A stretch of DNA of 45,534 nt, from the NCBI GenBank assembly GCA_034666705.1, contig JAXDLH010000023.1, positions 1-45,534 of the forward strand, written 5' to 3'. Within the stretch, counting starts at the first letter, position 1; each line of letters begins with the position of its first letter. This DNA is from JAXDLH01 sp034666705 (GTDB lineage: Bacteria > Chloroflexota > UBA6077 > SHYK01). A program made the position numbers and the translations under genes. This document shows, one piece after another, positions 8,141 to 15,135 of this stretch. Below the pieces are notes generated by a model, which saw nothing but the letters and a program-made list of their open reading frames with translations, did no database searches and was not told the DNA's origin.

Positions 8141-8424
8141 TGTCAGTTCCCTTCTGGATCTCCCTGCGGTCTCGGTGGCGGTCGGCGCTCACTCGGGCTG
8201 TGCCACATGGATCGCGTTGCGTGCTAAGAGCGTCGTGCATTCGGTGGCTTGCACCCACACCCGATGAGGCAGTTCTGTACCCATCCCGCAGGGCGGGACG
8301 GCGACTACCCGCGGGTCCGGCTCGCAACTACCCCCAAGGACGTGGGGATGAGGCCCTCCCGCCGCCTATCGTTGCGGCATACCGCGCTGGCGGCACCGGC
8401 GCATGAACGAGGAGGACAACTGCA

Positions 8425-9159
8425 ATGACCACCACCCGCGCCACGTTTACCGACCGGGTTACCGCGCAGGATTTCGATAAGATGCCTGAGGAGTACCGCG
8501 ACCTCGTCATCCGCCTGCTGACGATCCAGGCCGATTGCGAGATCGGCGGGCCGCACGTCTATGGAAAACAGTGGTTTCTTGACGCCCCAACGGTTGACGA
8601 CATGTATCGGGTGACTACGATCCTGACCGAGGAGCTCGACCACTTCCGTCTGATGAACGGCCTGCTCCGGGAGATCGGCGTCGACCGGTCGGAGCTGCTG
8701 CGCCACACCCACGAGCAGCGCTACGTAGATGCGTTTCGGGTCGAGGGCGCACCGACCTGGGCGGACGTGGCGGCGTTCTGCGCGCTGATCGACCGGGTCG
8801 GCAAGTTCCAGATCCACGAGATGGTGGGCTCCTCCTTCGAGCCATTGGACCGGGTGGTGCCGCAAATCATCAAGGAGGAGCTGGGCCACGTGGGGTATGG
8901 CACCGCGCGGCTGGCAGAGCTGGCGGGGAGCCCGAATACCCATGAGCAGGCTCAGGAGGCAGTGAACCGCTGGTACCCGCGGGCGCTCGACTCGTTCGGG
9001 CAGTCCGGCTCGCGGCGTGCGGAACGGTATGTCGAGCTGGGGATCAAGCAGCATCTGAATGAGGAGGCGCGGGCGGCGTACATCACGGAGGTGAGCCCGA
9101 TCCTGACCCGCATGGGGCTGACCGTCCCACCGGCTGACTTCGACCGCCACTACGCATAG
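8425..9159 (+). CDS. Phenylacetic-acid-catabolism (PaaA/PaaC)-like ferritin-fold di-iron protein
   Basis: A 244-residue four-helix-bundle protein resembling the PaaA catalytic and PaaC structural subunits of phenylacetyl-CoA epoxidase. The carboxylate-bridged di-iron ligands are all visible: E39 ('ADCEIGGPHVYG'), E70-x-x-H73 ('TEELDHFRLM'), E132 ('QIHEMVG') and E152-x-x-H155 ('KEELGHVGYG'). No PaaB, PaaD or PaaE partner is adjacent, so it may act as a stand-alone oxygenase, oxidase or iron/peroxide-handling protein rather than a ring epoxidase. GAGGAGG stands 10 bases before the ATG. Its neighbours are stress-type genes, not phenylacetate genes, which favours a role in oxygen or redox handling. 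Confidence 0.82.
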   Translation: MTTTRATFTDRVTAQDFDKMPEEYRDLVIRLLTIQADCEIGGPHVYGKQWFLDAPTVDDMYRVTTILTEELDHFRLMNGLLREIGVDRSELLRHTHEQRYVDAFRVEGAPTWADVAAFCALIDRVGKFQIHEMVGSSFEPLDRVVPQIIKEELGHVGYGTARLAELAGSPNTHEQAQEAVNRWYPRALDSFGQSGSRRAERYVELGIKQHLNEEARAAYITEVSPILTRMGLTVPPADFDRHYA

Positions 9160-9248
9160 CGGTCTCGACGCGGTGCCTCCTGTCTGGCGATCAGTTGACG
9201 CCCTGAGACGGAGCCGCCCGCGGTGCCGTCTCAGATGCGCCCGCAAAC

Positions 9249-9395
9249 TGTCAGCTTCAGTTGATTGTGAACGACCGGCTCGATCCAACCGTCTTCGCCA
9301 CGCACCACTTTCCGATTGCGGAGACCGGGGCCGCGTACGATGTCTTTGCCGACGCTGCGCATAGCGGCGCGCTCAAGGAGGTGCTTCAGGCCTGA
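9249..9395 (+). pseudogene. C-terminal remnant of a zinc-dependent alcohol dehydrogenase
   Basis: This stretch translates in one frame to a tail running through 'LIVNDRLDPTVFATHHFP' and 'AYDVFADAAHSGALKEVLQA' to a TGA at 9393-9395. This is the characteristic C-terminus of zinc-type medium-chain alcohol dehydrogenases ('...VTHRFPL...AYDTFADAA...GALKVVL'). No catalytic or NAD-binding domain precedes it: the bases between the di-iron gene stop and position 9249 give no recognisable dehydrogenase sequence. It is therefore a relic of a gene that has been mostly deleted. Confidence 0.7.
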
Positions 9396-9399
9396 AGCA
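9382..9399. promoter_or_regulatory. 18-bp perfect palindrome upstream of the universal stress gene
   Basis: An uninterrupted 18-bp palindrome centred at 9390/9391, overlapping the stop of the dehydrogenase remnant and 64 bases before the universal-stress ATG. It could be an operator. It also overlaps remnant coding sequence, so chance is possible. Confidence 0.3.
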
Positions 9400-9462
9400 A
9401 CCGGTCGGCGCGCCACGCTCAGAGTCATGCAGTTCTTGGAAAGTAGTGAGGGAGGTTAAGTC

Positions 9463-9915
9463 ATGTACGGTCGTATTCTGGTGGCGATCGACGGGAGTGG
9501 CAACGCGGAGCGTGCCCTTGGCGAGGCGCTGCGCTTGACTAAGGATGGCTCGGCCCAACTCCGGCTGGTGCACGTCGTCGGCGTTGCACCCTTCTCGACC
9601 GATGAGCCGAATCTGGAATTTGAGGGAACCCGCGACCTGTTGCTCAAAGCGGGCCGCGAGGTCCTGGACAGCGCCGCTCGCCTCGCGCAGCAGCATGGCG
9701 TGAAGGCCGAAACCCAGTTGATCGAGATCCTGACCTCGCAGTACGGCGGCGCAATCCTCGATGAGGCGAAGAGCTGGAGAGCTGACTTGATCGTCGTGGG
9801 CACGCATGGGCGCGGTGGGCTCAAGCACCTGCTCTTGGGAAGCGTTGCGGAGGAAGTAATTCGTCATGCTTCGGCGCCGGTCCTCCTGGTGCGGCACAAC
9901 GAGTCGCCCGCCTGA
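9463..9915 (+). CDS. Universal stress protein, UspA family
   Basis: A 150-residue single-domain Usp of the ATP-binding type. It opens 'MYGRILVAIDGSGNAERAL', the first strand with the conserved Asp, and ends with the nucleotide loop 'GTHGRGGLKHLLLGSVAEE', matching G-x2-G-x9-G-S, then 'ASAPVLLVR'. Such proteins bind ATP as dimers and accumulate during starvation, hypoxia or oxidative stress. GGAGG lies 8-10 bases before the ATG. It sits between a di-iron protein and a rubrerythrin-like gene and is followed by a small hairpin, so it is probably transcribed alone. Co-location with a NarL-type regulator recalls DosR-like regulons, but I found no clear shared box. Confidence 0.95.
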   Translation: MYGRILVAIDGSGNAERALGEALRLTKDGSAQLRLVHVVGVAPFSTDEPNLEFEGTRDLLLKAGREVLDSAARLAQQHGVKAETQLIEILTSQYGGAILDEAKSWRADLIVVGTHGRGGLKHLLLGSVAEEVIRHASAPVLLVRHNESPA

Positions 9916-9967
9916 GGGAGTCGAGACACCGCTCTCATAAGACCACGGGCCGCAGGTTTCGGATAGC

Positions 9968-9983
9968 CTACCCGCCGGGGTAG
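9968..9983 (+). terminator. Small GC hairpin after the universal stress gene
   Basis: A 6-bp perfect inverted repeat (CTACCC with GGGTAG) with a 4-base loop, 53 bases after the Usp stop. There is no T tract. It may be a weak terminator or an operator for the gene downstream; the evidence is position only. Confidence 0.3.
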
Positions 9984-10146
9984 CGCAGCGCCCTGCCCCA
10001 GCGGCGCCCGGTGGCGTCTTATTCACTACCCCGCGTTCAGTCCGATAACTGCCCTTTGAGGCGTGGGGTTCAGCATTGCACCCCTGTACCGTGTAGTCAG
10101 CGCGGACGCACCTCGCGGAGCGCGCTTCTACGATGGGGAGGAGATC

Positions 10147-10734
10147 ATGGAGCAGATCCTTGCAGCTCTCGACGGGACGACCTTTGGGCTTGGCATCGGC
10201 CCGTACTCTCGTGTACCTGGGGACCCAGGGTCGATTCCCGACGTGCCGAACGACGCTGCTTCTGCTCACGAGTACGATGAGCTGGGTGCTGCGATGCGCG
10301 CCCACGAGGAGTCCGAGCGCAAGGCCCTCCGCGCCTATCGGCAACTGGCGAGCGCCTCATCGGACCCGCTGGTTCGCGAGTTGATGCGACTCGTGATCGA
10401 GGATGAGGTCCGGCACCATCGAGTTTTCGGTCAATTAGCCGCGATGGTGCGGCACCCGGCTCTGGCAGGCGCGCAGTCGGAGCCGCCGCGGCGCCGGCCC
10501 GCCGAGGATTTGACCCTGGAGATCGCGATGGTGCAATTCGCCATCAGCGCCGAAGAGGACGGTGCCCGCGACCTCCGTCGCCTGGCACAACACTGCTCGC
10601 AGCTTCACGACGGGATTGTCGCCCTCATCCTGGACTTGATCGCCAGGGATAGTCTGAAGCATGCGGCTATTCTCCAGCAGGTGCTCAAACGCCTTGAGGC
10701 CGCACTCTGCTCGTCACCTGTGAGGACAGACTAA
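10147..10734 (+). CDS. Rubrerythrin-like ferritin-fold protein
   Basis: A 195-residue protein, start chosen at the ATG preceded by GGAGG at 5 bases (the frame is open further upstream but shows no homology there). The first 40 residues are a Gly/Pro-rich lead. The helical bundle carries 'AAMRAHEESERKALRAYRQL' (Glu ligand helix), 'IEDEVRHHRVF' with ExxH at residues 87-90, an 'ISAEEDGARDLRRL' helix, and 'RDSLKHAAIL' where a second acid-x-x-His is expected. There is no rubredoxin CxxC domain. Members of this superfamily bind di-iron and reduce peroxide or store iron. The Asp in the second motif instead of Glu makes iron binding less certain. It forms part of the stress-type cluster from 5.9 kb on. 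Confidence 0.72.
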   Translation: MEQILAALDGTTFGLGIGPYSRVPGDPGSIPDVPNDAASAHEYDELGAAMRAHEESERKALRAYRQLASASSDPLVRELMRLVIEDEVRHHRVFGQLAAMVRHPALAGAQSEPPRRRPAEDLTLEIAMVQFAISAEEDGARDLRRLAQHCSQLHDGIVALILDLIARDSLKHAAILQQVLKRLEAALCSSPVRTD

Positions 10735-10751
10735 CCTCACGCCGGGGCGGG

Positions 10752-10815
10752 ACCCGCATTCGCCGAGGCGTGATTTCGCACGCGGAAAATGTGGTTTTCA
10801 TTGTGGCTTTGGTTT
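10752..10815. repeat. 64-bp dispersed palindromic repeat, copy 1
   Basis: About 89% identical over 63-64 bases to 35818-35880, with one single-base indel and scattered transitions. It lies just after the rubrerythrin-like gene, as copy 2 lies just after the MFS gene. Copy 2 has the better-preserved left arm of an imperfect inverted repeat. This looks like a small non-autonomous or REP-type element. Confidence 0.7.
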
Positions 10816-10946
10816 AGGGGCAAGATAGCCTGCCCGCCCCACGCGCCCGGGTCACCTCAGTGGCTGAACCCGCATATCTGGGCTCGGCAAGCCCGCGCTG
10901 CGCCGCATAGTCAATGCAGTTCCCACGCCGCATGTCGGTTGAGTCT

Positions 10947-12026
10947 CTACACGGCGGGTACGGCCTTCGCCTCGGCGAAGTGGGGCATGATCTCTTTCGC
11001 GAAGCGCTCCATCGAGCGCAGCGTGTCGAGGTGGCCGTACGCGCCGAAGTTGAAGTAGAGGATCACCTCGCTGATCCCGCCCTCCTCGCACTTCTTCAAG
11101 ATCTCGATGCACCGCTCCGGATCACCCGTCACGATGCTGCGCTCGCCCAGATCGCTCGGCTTCAGCTTCATGAGCGTCTCGGCGATGTCCACGAAGTACG
11201 CGATGTGCGGTGGCACCTTGCTCCGATCCTGCGGGATCGCGGGCAGGAAGCTGTGCAGGTAGGTCAGCAACCGCTCGCGCGTCTGTTCTTCTTCTTCGCG
11301 GCTGTGTGCGACCATCGTGAAGTAGCTGCACATCACCTTTGGATCGGGGTTGCCCGCTTCTCGACCGAGCCGCATGCTCTCCTGGGCCGCTGCCTGCACG
11401 GAGCCAAAGGCCATCGCGGCGGCGAACGGCGCGAAGATGGTGTTCACGCCCAGCCGGGCAGCAAGCTCCATCGACGGTTTCGAGAAGCATGCGACGTACA
11501 CCGGGGGGTGAGGGCGCTGCAGCGGTGGTGGCGTGACCTCGATCGGCATCGGCGTCGAGTAGTACTTGCCTTCGAACGTGAAGGGCGAGCCGCGCCATGC
11601 TGCCATCACGTATTCCATCTGCTCGTCGAAGATCTCGCGGCTCTCTGCGAACGGCACGGCGAACGCCTCGTACTCCCGCTGATCGTAGCCCCGCCCCGCC
11701 GAGAACACCGCCCGCCCATTGCTGAGCTGATCGAGCAGGTTGACCTCCTCGACCACGCGCAGTGGGTGGTTGAGCGGCAGGACGACGGTGGCCGAGCCGA
11801 GCTGGATCTTGGAGGTGCGCGCCGCGACCTGGGCATGCAGGATCCATGGCGAGGGCAGGGCGCCGAACACGCCCAGGTGGTGCTCGGGAACCCACGCGCT
11901 GTTGAAGCCCATCGCTTCAGCCTCGACGCACTCCTCCAGCACGTCGCGAATCAGGACCGCGGGATCGCGCCTGCGATCACCGTAGGCTGGCGAATTGTCG
12001 GTAAGAGTGAAGTAGCCGAACTTCAT
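10947..12026 (-). CDS. Luciferase-like monooxygenase (LLM) flavin-dependent oxidoreductase
   Basis: A 359-residue single-domain TIM-barrel flavin enzyme. Family features are 'MKFGYFTL' strand 1, 'AEAMGFNSAWVPEHHLG' with the EHH motif of bacterial-luciferase relatives, 'VVLPLNHPLRVVEEVNLLDQ' and 'FSAGRGYDQREYEAF'. These are FMN- or F420-dependent oxygenases that need a separate reductase or F420 supply; no reductase is adjacent. It is the last gene of a three-gene minus-strand unit: LLM (12732-13811), RraA-like, then this one, with 57 bases before it. Pairing of two LLM paralogues with an aldolase relative suggests Baeyer-Villiger-type or desulfonating steps in catabolism, which is inference. 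Confidence 0.9.
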   Translation of the reverse strand: MKFGYFTLTDNSPAYGDRRRDPAVLIRDVLEECVEAEAMGFNSAWVPEHHLGVFGALPSPWILHAQVAARTSKIQLGSATVVLPLNHPLRVVEEVNLLDQLSNGRAVFSAGRGYDQREYEAFAVPFAESREIFDEQMEYVMAAWRGSPFTFEGKYYSTPMPIEVTPPPLQRPHPPVYVACFSKPSMELAARLGVNTIFAPFAAAMAFGSVQAAAQESMRLGREAGNPDPKVMCSYFTMVAHSREEEEQTRERLLTYLHSFLPAIPQDRSKVPPHIAYFVDIAETLMKLKPSDLGERSIVTGDPERCIEILKKCEEGGISEVILYFNFGAYGHLDTLRSMERFAKEIMPHFAEAKAVPAV

Positions 12027-12083
12027 GCTGCACTGCTCCGTTCCGGCGACTGCCGTCCTTCTGATGGGCTCCGTTGCGCTCGG

Positions 12084-12671
12084 TCAAACCCGCGCAGTCG
12101 TTCGTGCCGCCTGGAGTCGCGCGAGGCGCTCGTTGTCCGAGTCGAGCTTTGCCTTGGCGCGCTTCAGCAGCTCCGGTACTTGCTCCTGCGGCCAGACCAC
12201 CACGCCGTCGTCGTCGGCGATCACGACGTCGCCGTCGCGGACTAGCGTGCCGCCGACATGGGTGCTGCCCCCGACCGTGCCGGGGTTTTGCTTGAGCGAC
12301 GCGATCGGCGTGACGCCTCGGCACCAGACGGCAAGGTCCATCTCGCGAATCTCTGCCGCGTCGCGGATCAGACCGTCCGTAATCAAGCCGATGACGCCGA
12401 GATTGTCCAGCTCGAGGGCGTAGAGGCCGCCGACGGTGGCCGTGCGGGAGGTTTCCATGCCGCCGACGACCAGGACGGAGCCACGCGCCGGGGACATCCC
12501 GATCGCCCGCACGACCGCCTGGTTGTCATCCTGGCACGCCTGCACGACGACCGCCGGGCCCACCACGAGCGCGCCCGGGCGCAGCGACTGGATCGATGGC
12601 CCGAGCACGTTGCGTCCCTCGGCGGCGTCCGAGGCCAGGGTCGAGTTCAGCCAGTCAGGCATGCCATCCAT
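12084..12671 (-). CDS. RraA/HMG-CHA aldolase family protein
   Basis: A 195-residue protein of the RraA fold. It has 'SVLVVGGMETSRTATVGG', the Gly-rich loop, and 'LITDGLIRDAAEIREMD', where the conserved Arg-Asp pair of class II HMG/CHA aldolases binds substrate and metal, then 'VRDGDVVIADDDGVVVWP', the closing strands. Bacterial relatives include RraA (RNase E inhibitor) and the pyruvate-releasing aldolases LigK/GalC for 4-carboxy-4-hydroxy-2-oxoadipate; family members in catabolic operons are usually aldolases or decarboxylases. Two adjacent ATGs follow GGAGG and I chose the one at 6-base spacing. It lies between two LLM genes in an apparent operon. The N-terminus is shorter than in LigK. Confidence 0.85.
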   Translation of the reverse strand: MDGMPDWLNSTLASDAAEGRNVLGPSIQSLRPGALVVGPAVVVQACQDDNQAVVRAIGMSPARGSVLVVGGMETSRTATVGGLYALELDNLGVIGLITDGLIRDAAEIREMDLAVWCRGVTPIASLKQNPGTVGGSTHVGGTLVRDGDVVIADDDGVVVWPQEQVPELLKRAKAKLDSDNERLARLQAARTTARV

Positions 12672-12731
12672 CATCGCCCTCCATCGTCGTGGTGACCAGA
12701 TTGGCCCCAATTGTCGCCGATGCGCTTCATC

Positions 12732-13811
12732 TCATCGCACGGCGACCTGATTGCGGGCGAAGGCCGGGAGCACGTGCCTGCCGAAGAGTTGGATTGACGA
12801 CCTTGCTAGCTCGGGCGGCAAATGGTTGATACGATGGGAGGCGAGGAACACGTCGTAGCCGACGAACCGTTGCTGTTCCTCGAGCTTGCGGATCACCGTA
12901 TCGGGGCTGCCGACGATCGCCAGTCCATTGTCGATCCAGAAGTCGTACGACTCGGCGGTCTTCTGATAGACCCGGGCGAACTCATCCGTAGTTGCCGAGC
13001 GCTCGGCCGCTGGCCGGTTTTGGGCGGTCCCGACGTGGACCGTGCCACGCATGCCGCGCAACAGCGCCGGCTCCACTTCGGCGCGCGCCTGCTCGTCGGT
13101 CTCCGCCACGTGCACCGCCCGCGCCAGAAGCTGCATCGGGCGCGGGCCCGGGTGGCCGCGCATCGCCCACTGCTCTCGCCAGTACGCGAACTTCTGGGCG
13201 ACGACCTCGTCGACGTCGATGTTCTGCCCGACGTGGAAATTGTGGTCCGCGGCGTACTCGAATGAGGCCGGGCTGTGGGCGCCGACCCAGACGGGCGGAT
13301 GCGGCTGCTGCAACGGTCTGGGCTTGGACATGGCGTCGTCAAAGCTCCAGAAGCGCCCCTCGTGCGTGACGCGATCCTCGGTCCATGCCTTCAGCACGAC
13401 GTCCATGACCTCGACGCCCATCTCGCGCCGGTCCTCGAACTGCAAGCGCCACGGTGCGAACTCGGCGACGCGCGTGCCATAGCCAATGCCGAACTCGAGG
13501 CGTCCCCCGGAGAGCTGGTCGACCATCGCTGCATCCTGTGCCAGGCGAATCGGGTGGTGGAGCGGGAGTTGATAGACCATCGCGCCAAGCCGAATCGCGC
13601 TCGTGCCGCGGGCAATGGCTGTCAGGTACACGTTGGAGGAGGTGACGCAGGTGAACGTGGCGTTCTGGTGCTCGATGAAAAAGTAGTACCTGTACCCGAG
13701 TTGTTCGGCCTCCTGGGCGCCGCGGATGTGCTCTTCGTAGACCGCCGCCGCTTGCGGTCCATCCATCTCCGGCTCGTTGAATGCATCCAGCAGTCCGAAT
13801 GCCAGGCTCAT
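12732..13811 (-). CDS. LLM-class flavin-dependent oxidoreductase
   Basis: A 359-residue luciferase-like enzyme, a distant paralogue of its operon neighbour. Key stretches are 'AEQLGYRYYFFIEHQNATFT' (EHQ in place of EHH), 'MVYQLPLHHPIRLAQDAAMV', 'RLEFGIGYGTRVAEFAPW' and 'AIVGSPDTVIRKLEEQQ' near the C-terminus, the latter typical of the group that includes alkanal monooxygenases. It starts at an ATG behind GGGGAGGG and opens the LLM-RraA-LLM operon. It is divergent from the third LLM gene at 13921, with a 109-base shared promoter region. The flavin (FMN or F420) and substrate are unknown. Confidence 0.9.
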   Translation of the reverse strand: MSLAFGLLDAFNEPEMDGPQAAAVYEEHIRGAQEAEQLGYRYYFFIEHQNATFTCVTSSNVYLTAIARGTSAIRLGAMVYQLPLHHPIRLAQDAAMVDQLSGGRLEFGIGYGTRVAEFAPWRLQFEDRREMGVEVMDVVLKAWTEDRVTHEGRFWSFDDAMSKPRPLQQPHPPVWVGAHSPASFEYAADHNFHVGQNIDVDEVVAQKFAYWREQWAMRGHPGPRPMQLLARAVHVAETDEQARAEVEPALLRGMRGTVHVGTAQNRPAAERSATTDEFARVYQKTAESYDFWIDNGLAIVGSPDTVIRKLEEQQRFVGYDVFLASHRINHLPPELARSSIQLFGRHVLPAFARNQVAVR

Positions 13812-13920
13812 CGCGCCCTCCCCACGCCCCGCGCCACCCGCAGGCTCCGCGCCGGCCGATGCTGAGAACTATACTGCCGGACCAGCGACACCTCGACCAA
13901 CGAACGAGGGAGGCAGCGAC

Positions 13921-14976
13921 GTGAAGTTCGCCCACTTTTCCCACATCTGGCGCAAGCCGGGCATGTCCCACGCCGATCGCTACGCGCAGCTCTGGCGTGA
14001 GCTCGAAGTCGCGGACCAGGTGGGGTTCGACTACGGCTTTTGCGTCGAGCACCACGTCAACCCCGTGGAGAGCCTCAGCGTGTCGCCGCCAGCATATATT
14101 GCTGCCGCCGCCGCGCACACCACGCACCTGCGGCTCGGCGCCATGGGCTGGCTCGTCCCGCTCTATGATCCGCTGCGCATCGTCGAGGAGGTGGTCTCAC
14201 TCGATAATCTCACCGGCGGCCGCCTCGACGTCGGGCTCGTCTCGGGCGCGATGCCGGACCAGTTCGTGCCATATCGTGCCGACTTCGAGCGTCGTCGCGA
14301 GCTCGCCATCGAGGCATATGAGCTCTTGAAGACGGCGTGCGCGAGCCCGGACCGCTTTAGCTTCGACGGCGAATTCCACCAGTACCACGACGTGGGGTTG
14401 CAGATGGGGCCAGTCCAGAAGCCGATGCCACCCGTGTGGTTCGAGAGCCGGCACCCGCCGACGCTGCAATACCTGGCGGAGCAAGGGATCGACACCGGCT
14501 ACGTCCACTACATGCCGCGCGCGGAGATGGCCGAGCTGTACCGTCCCTACATCCAGCATTGGCGCGAGGTTGGCCATCCCCGGAAGCCAGACATCAACTA
14601 CTGGATTCTCGTCTACGTCGACGACACGGATGACAGGGCGTGGGAAGTCGCTGGGCCGAGCTGGGTGCAGGCCTATACGGACGTGGCGCCGATCGGCGGC
14701 CTCATTCAGAATCGCATTCGGCGCGGCGAGCTGGGCGGCGTCGAGCTCCTCCAGCATTTCACCGATCCGCCGTTCATGCGGGAGCACGGCATTGGCCTCA
14801 TCGGCTCACCGGACACGGTGGCGAGGATGCTTCGCGAATTCGCCGTCGAGGGCAGCTTCAACACCTTCCTCGGCGAGTTCAACTACGGCTACCTCACCGA
14901 GGAGCAGACGATGCGGTCGATCCGCCTCTTTGGCGAGGAGGTGATCCCCCGCCTCCGCGCCTTCGAGCCGTATTAG
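13921..14976 (+). CDS. LLM-class flavin-dependent oxidoreductase
   Basis: A 351-residue luciferase-like enzyme, third of four in the window. The GTG at 13921 has GGGAGG 7 bases upstream and starts at the expected strand 'KFAHFSHIWRKPG'; a longer open frame reaches back into the divergent gene and is not used. Visible are 'QVGFDYGFCVEHHVNP' (EHH), 'MGWLVPLYDPLRIVEEVVSL', 'RLDVGLVSGAMPDQF' and 'GLIGSPDTVARMLREF'. It is divergent from the LLM-RraA-LLM operon and convergent with the M24 gene, the two being separated by a hairpin. The three neighbouring LLM enzymes are clearly not recent tandem copies, so they probably act on different substrates or steps. Confidence 0.9.
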   Translation: MKFAHFSHIWRKPGMSHADRYAQLWRELEVADQVGFDYGFCVEHHVNPVESLSVSPPAYIAAAAAHTTHLRLGAMGWLVPLYDPLRIVEEVVSLDNLTGGRLDVGLVSGAMPDQFVPYRADFERRRELAIEAYELLKTACASPDRFSFDGEFHQYHDVGLQMGPVQKPMPPVWFESRHPPTLQYLAEQGIDTGYVHYMPRAEMAELYRPYIQHWREVGHPRKPDINYWILVYVDDTDDRAWEVAGPSWVQAYTDVAPIGGLIQNRIRRGELGGVELLQHFTDPPFMREHGIGLIGSPDTVARMLREFAVEGSFNTFLGEFNYGYLTEEQTMRSIRLFGEEVIPRLRAFEPY

Positions 14977-15009
14977 CGCGCCGCGGGGCTGGTTCCCCAA
15001 GGATTCTAT

Positions 15010-15028
15010 GCTCCGCTGAGAGCGGAGC
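15010..15028. terminator. Hairpin between convergent LLM and M24 genes
   Basis: A perfect 8-bp inverted repeat (15010-15017, 15021-15028) with a 3-base loop, 34 bases after the LLM stop, without a T tract. It is followed by a dispersed repeat at 15081 before the convergent M24 gene ends. Confidence 0.5.
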
Positions 15029-15080
15029 CGATTCCCGGCACCCCGTAGGGACAGGCGTCCCCCGCTCATCCTACGTCCCG

Positions 15081-15106
15081 CTCATCCTGAGCTTGTCGAA
15101 GGATCC
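15081..15106. repeat. Dispersed 'CTGAGCTTGTCGAAGGA' repeat
   Basis: One copy of a short repeat of the form CATCCTGAGC-TTGTCG-AAGGATCC. Related copies occur in this window at 22513, 24603, 24792, 40374 and 40424. The sequence is a mild inverted repeat and belongs to a class often seen in intergenic regions of high-GC genomes. Confidence 0.6.
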
Positions 15107-15135
15107 GCCGCACGTAGAGCGCGGGTGCTTGCAAA

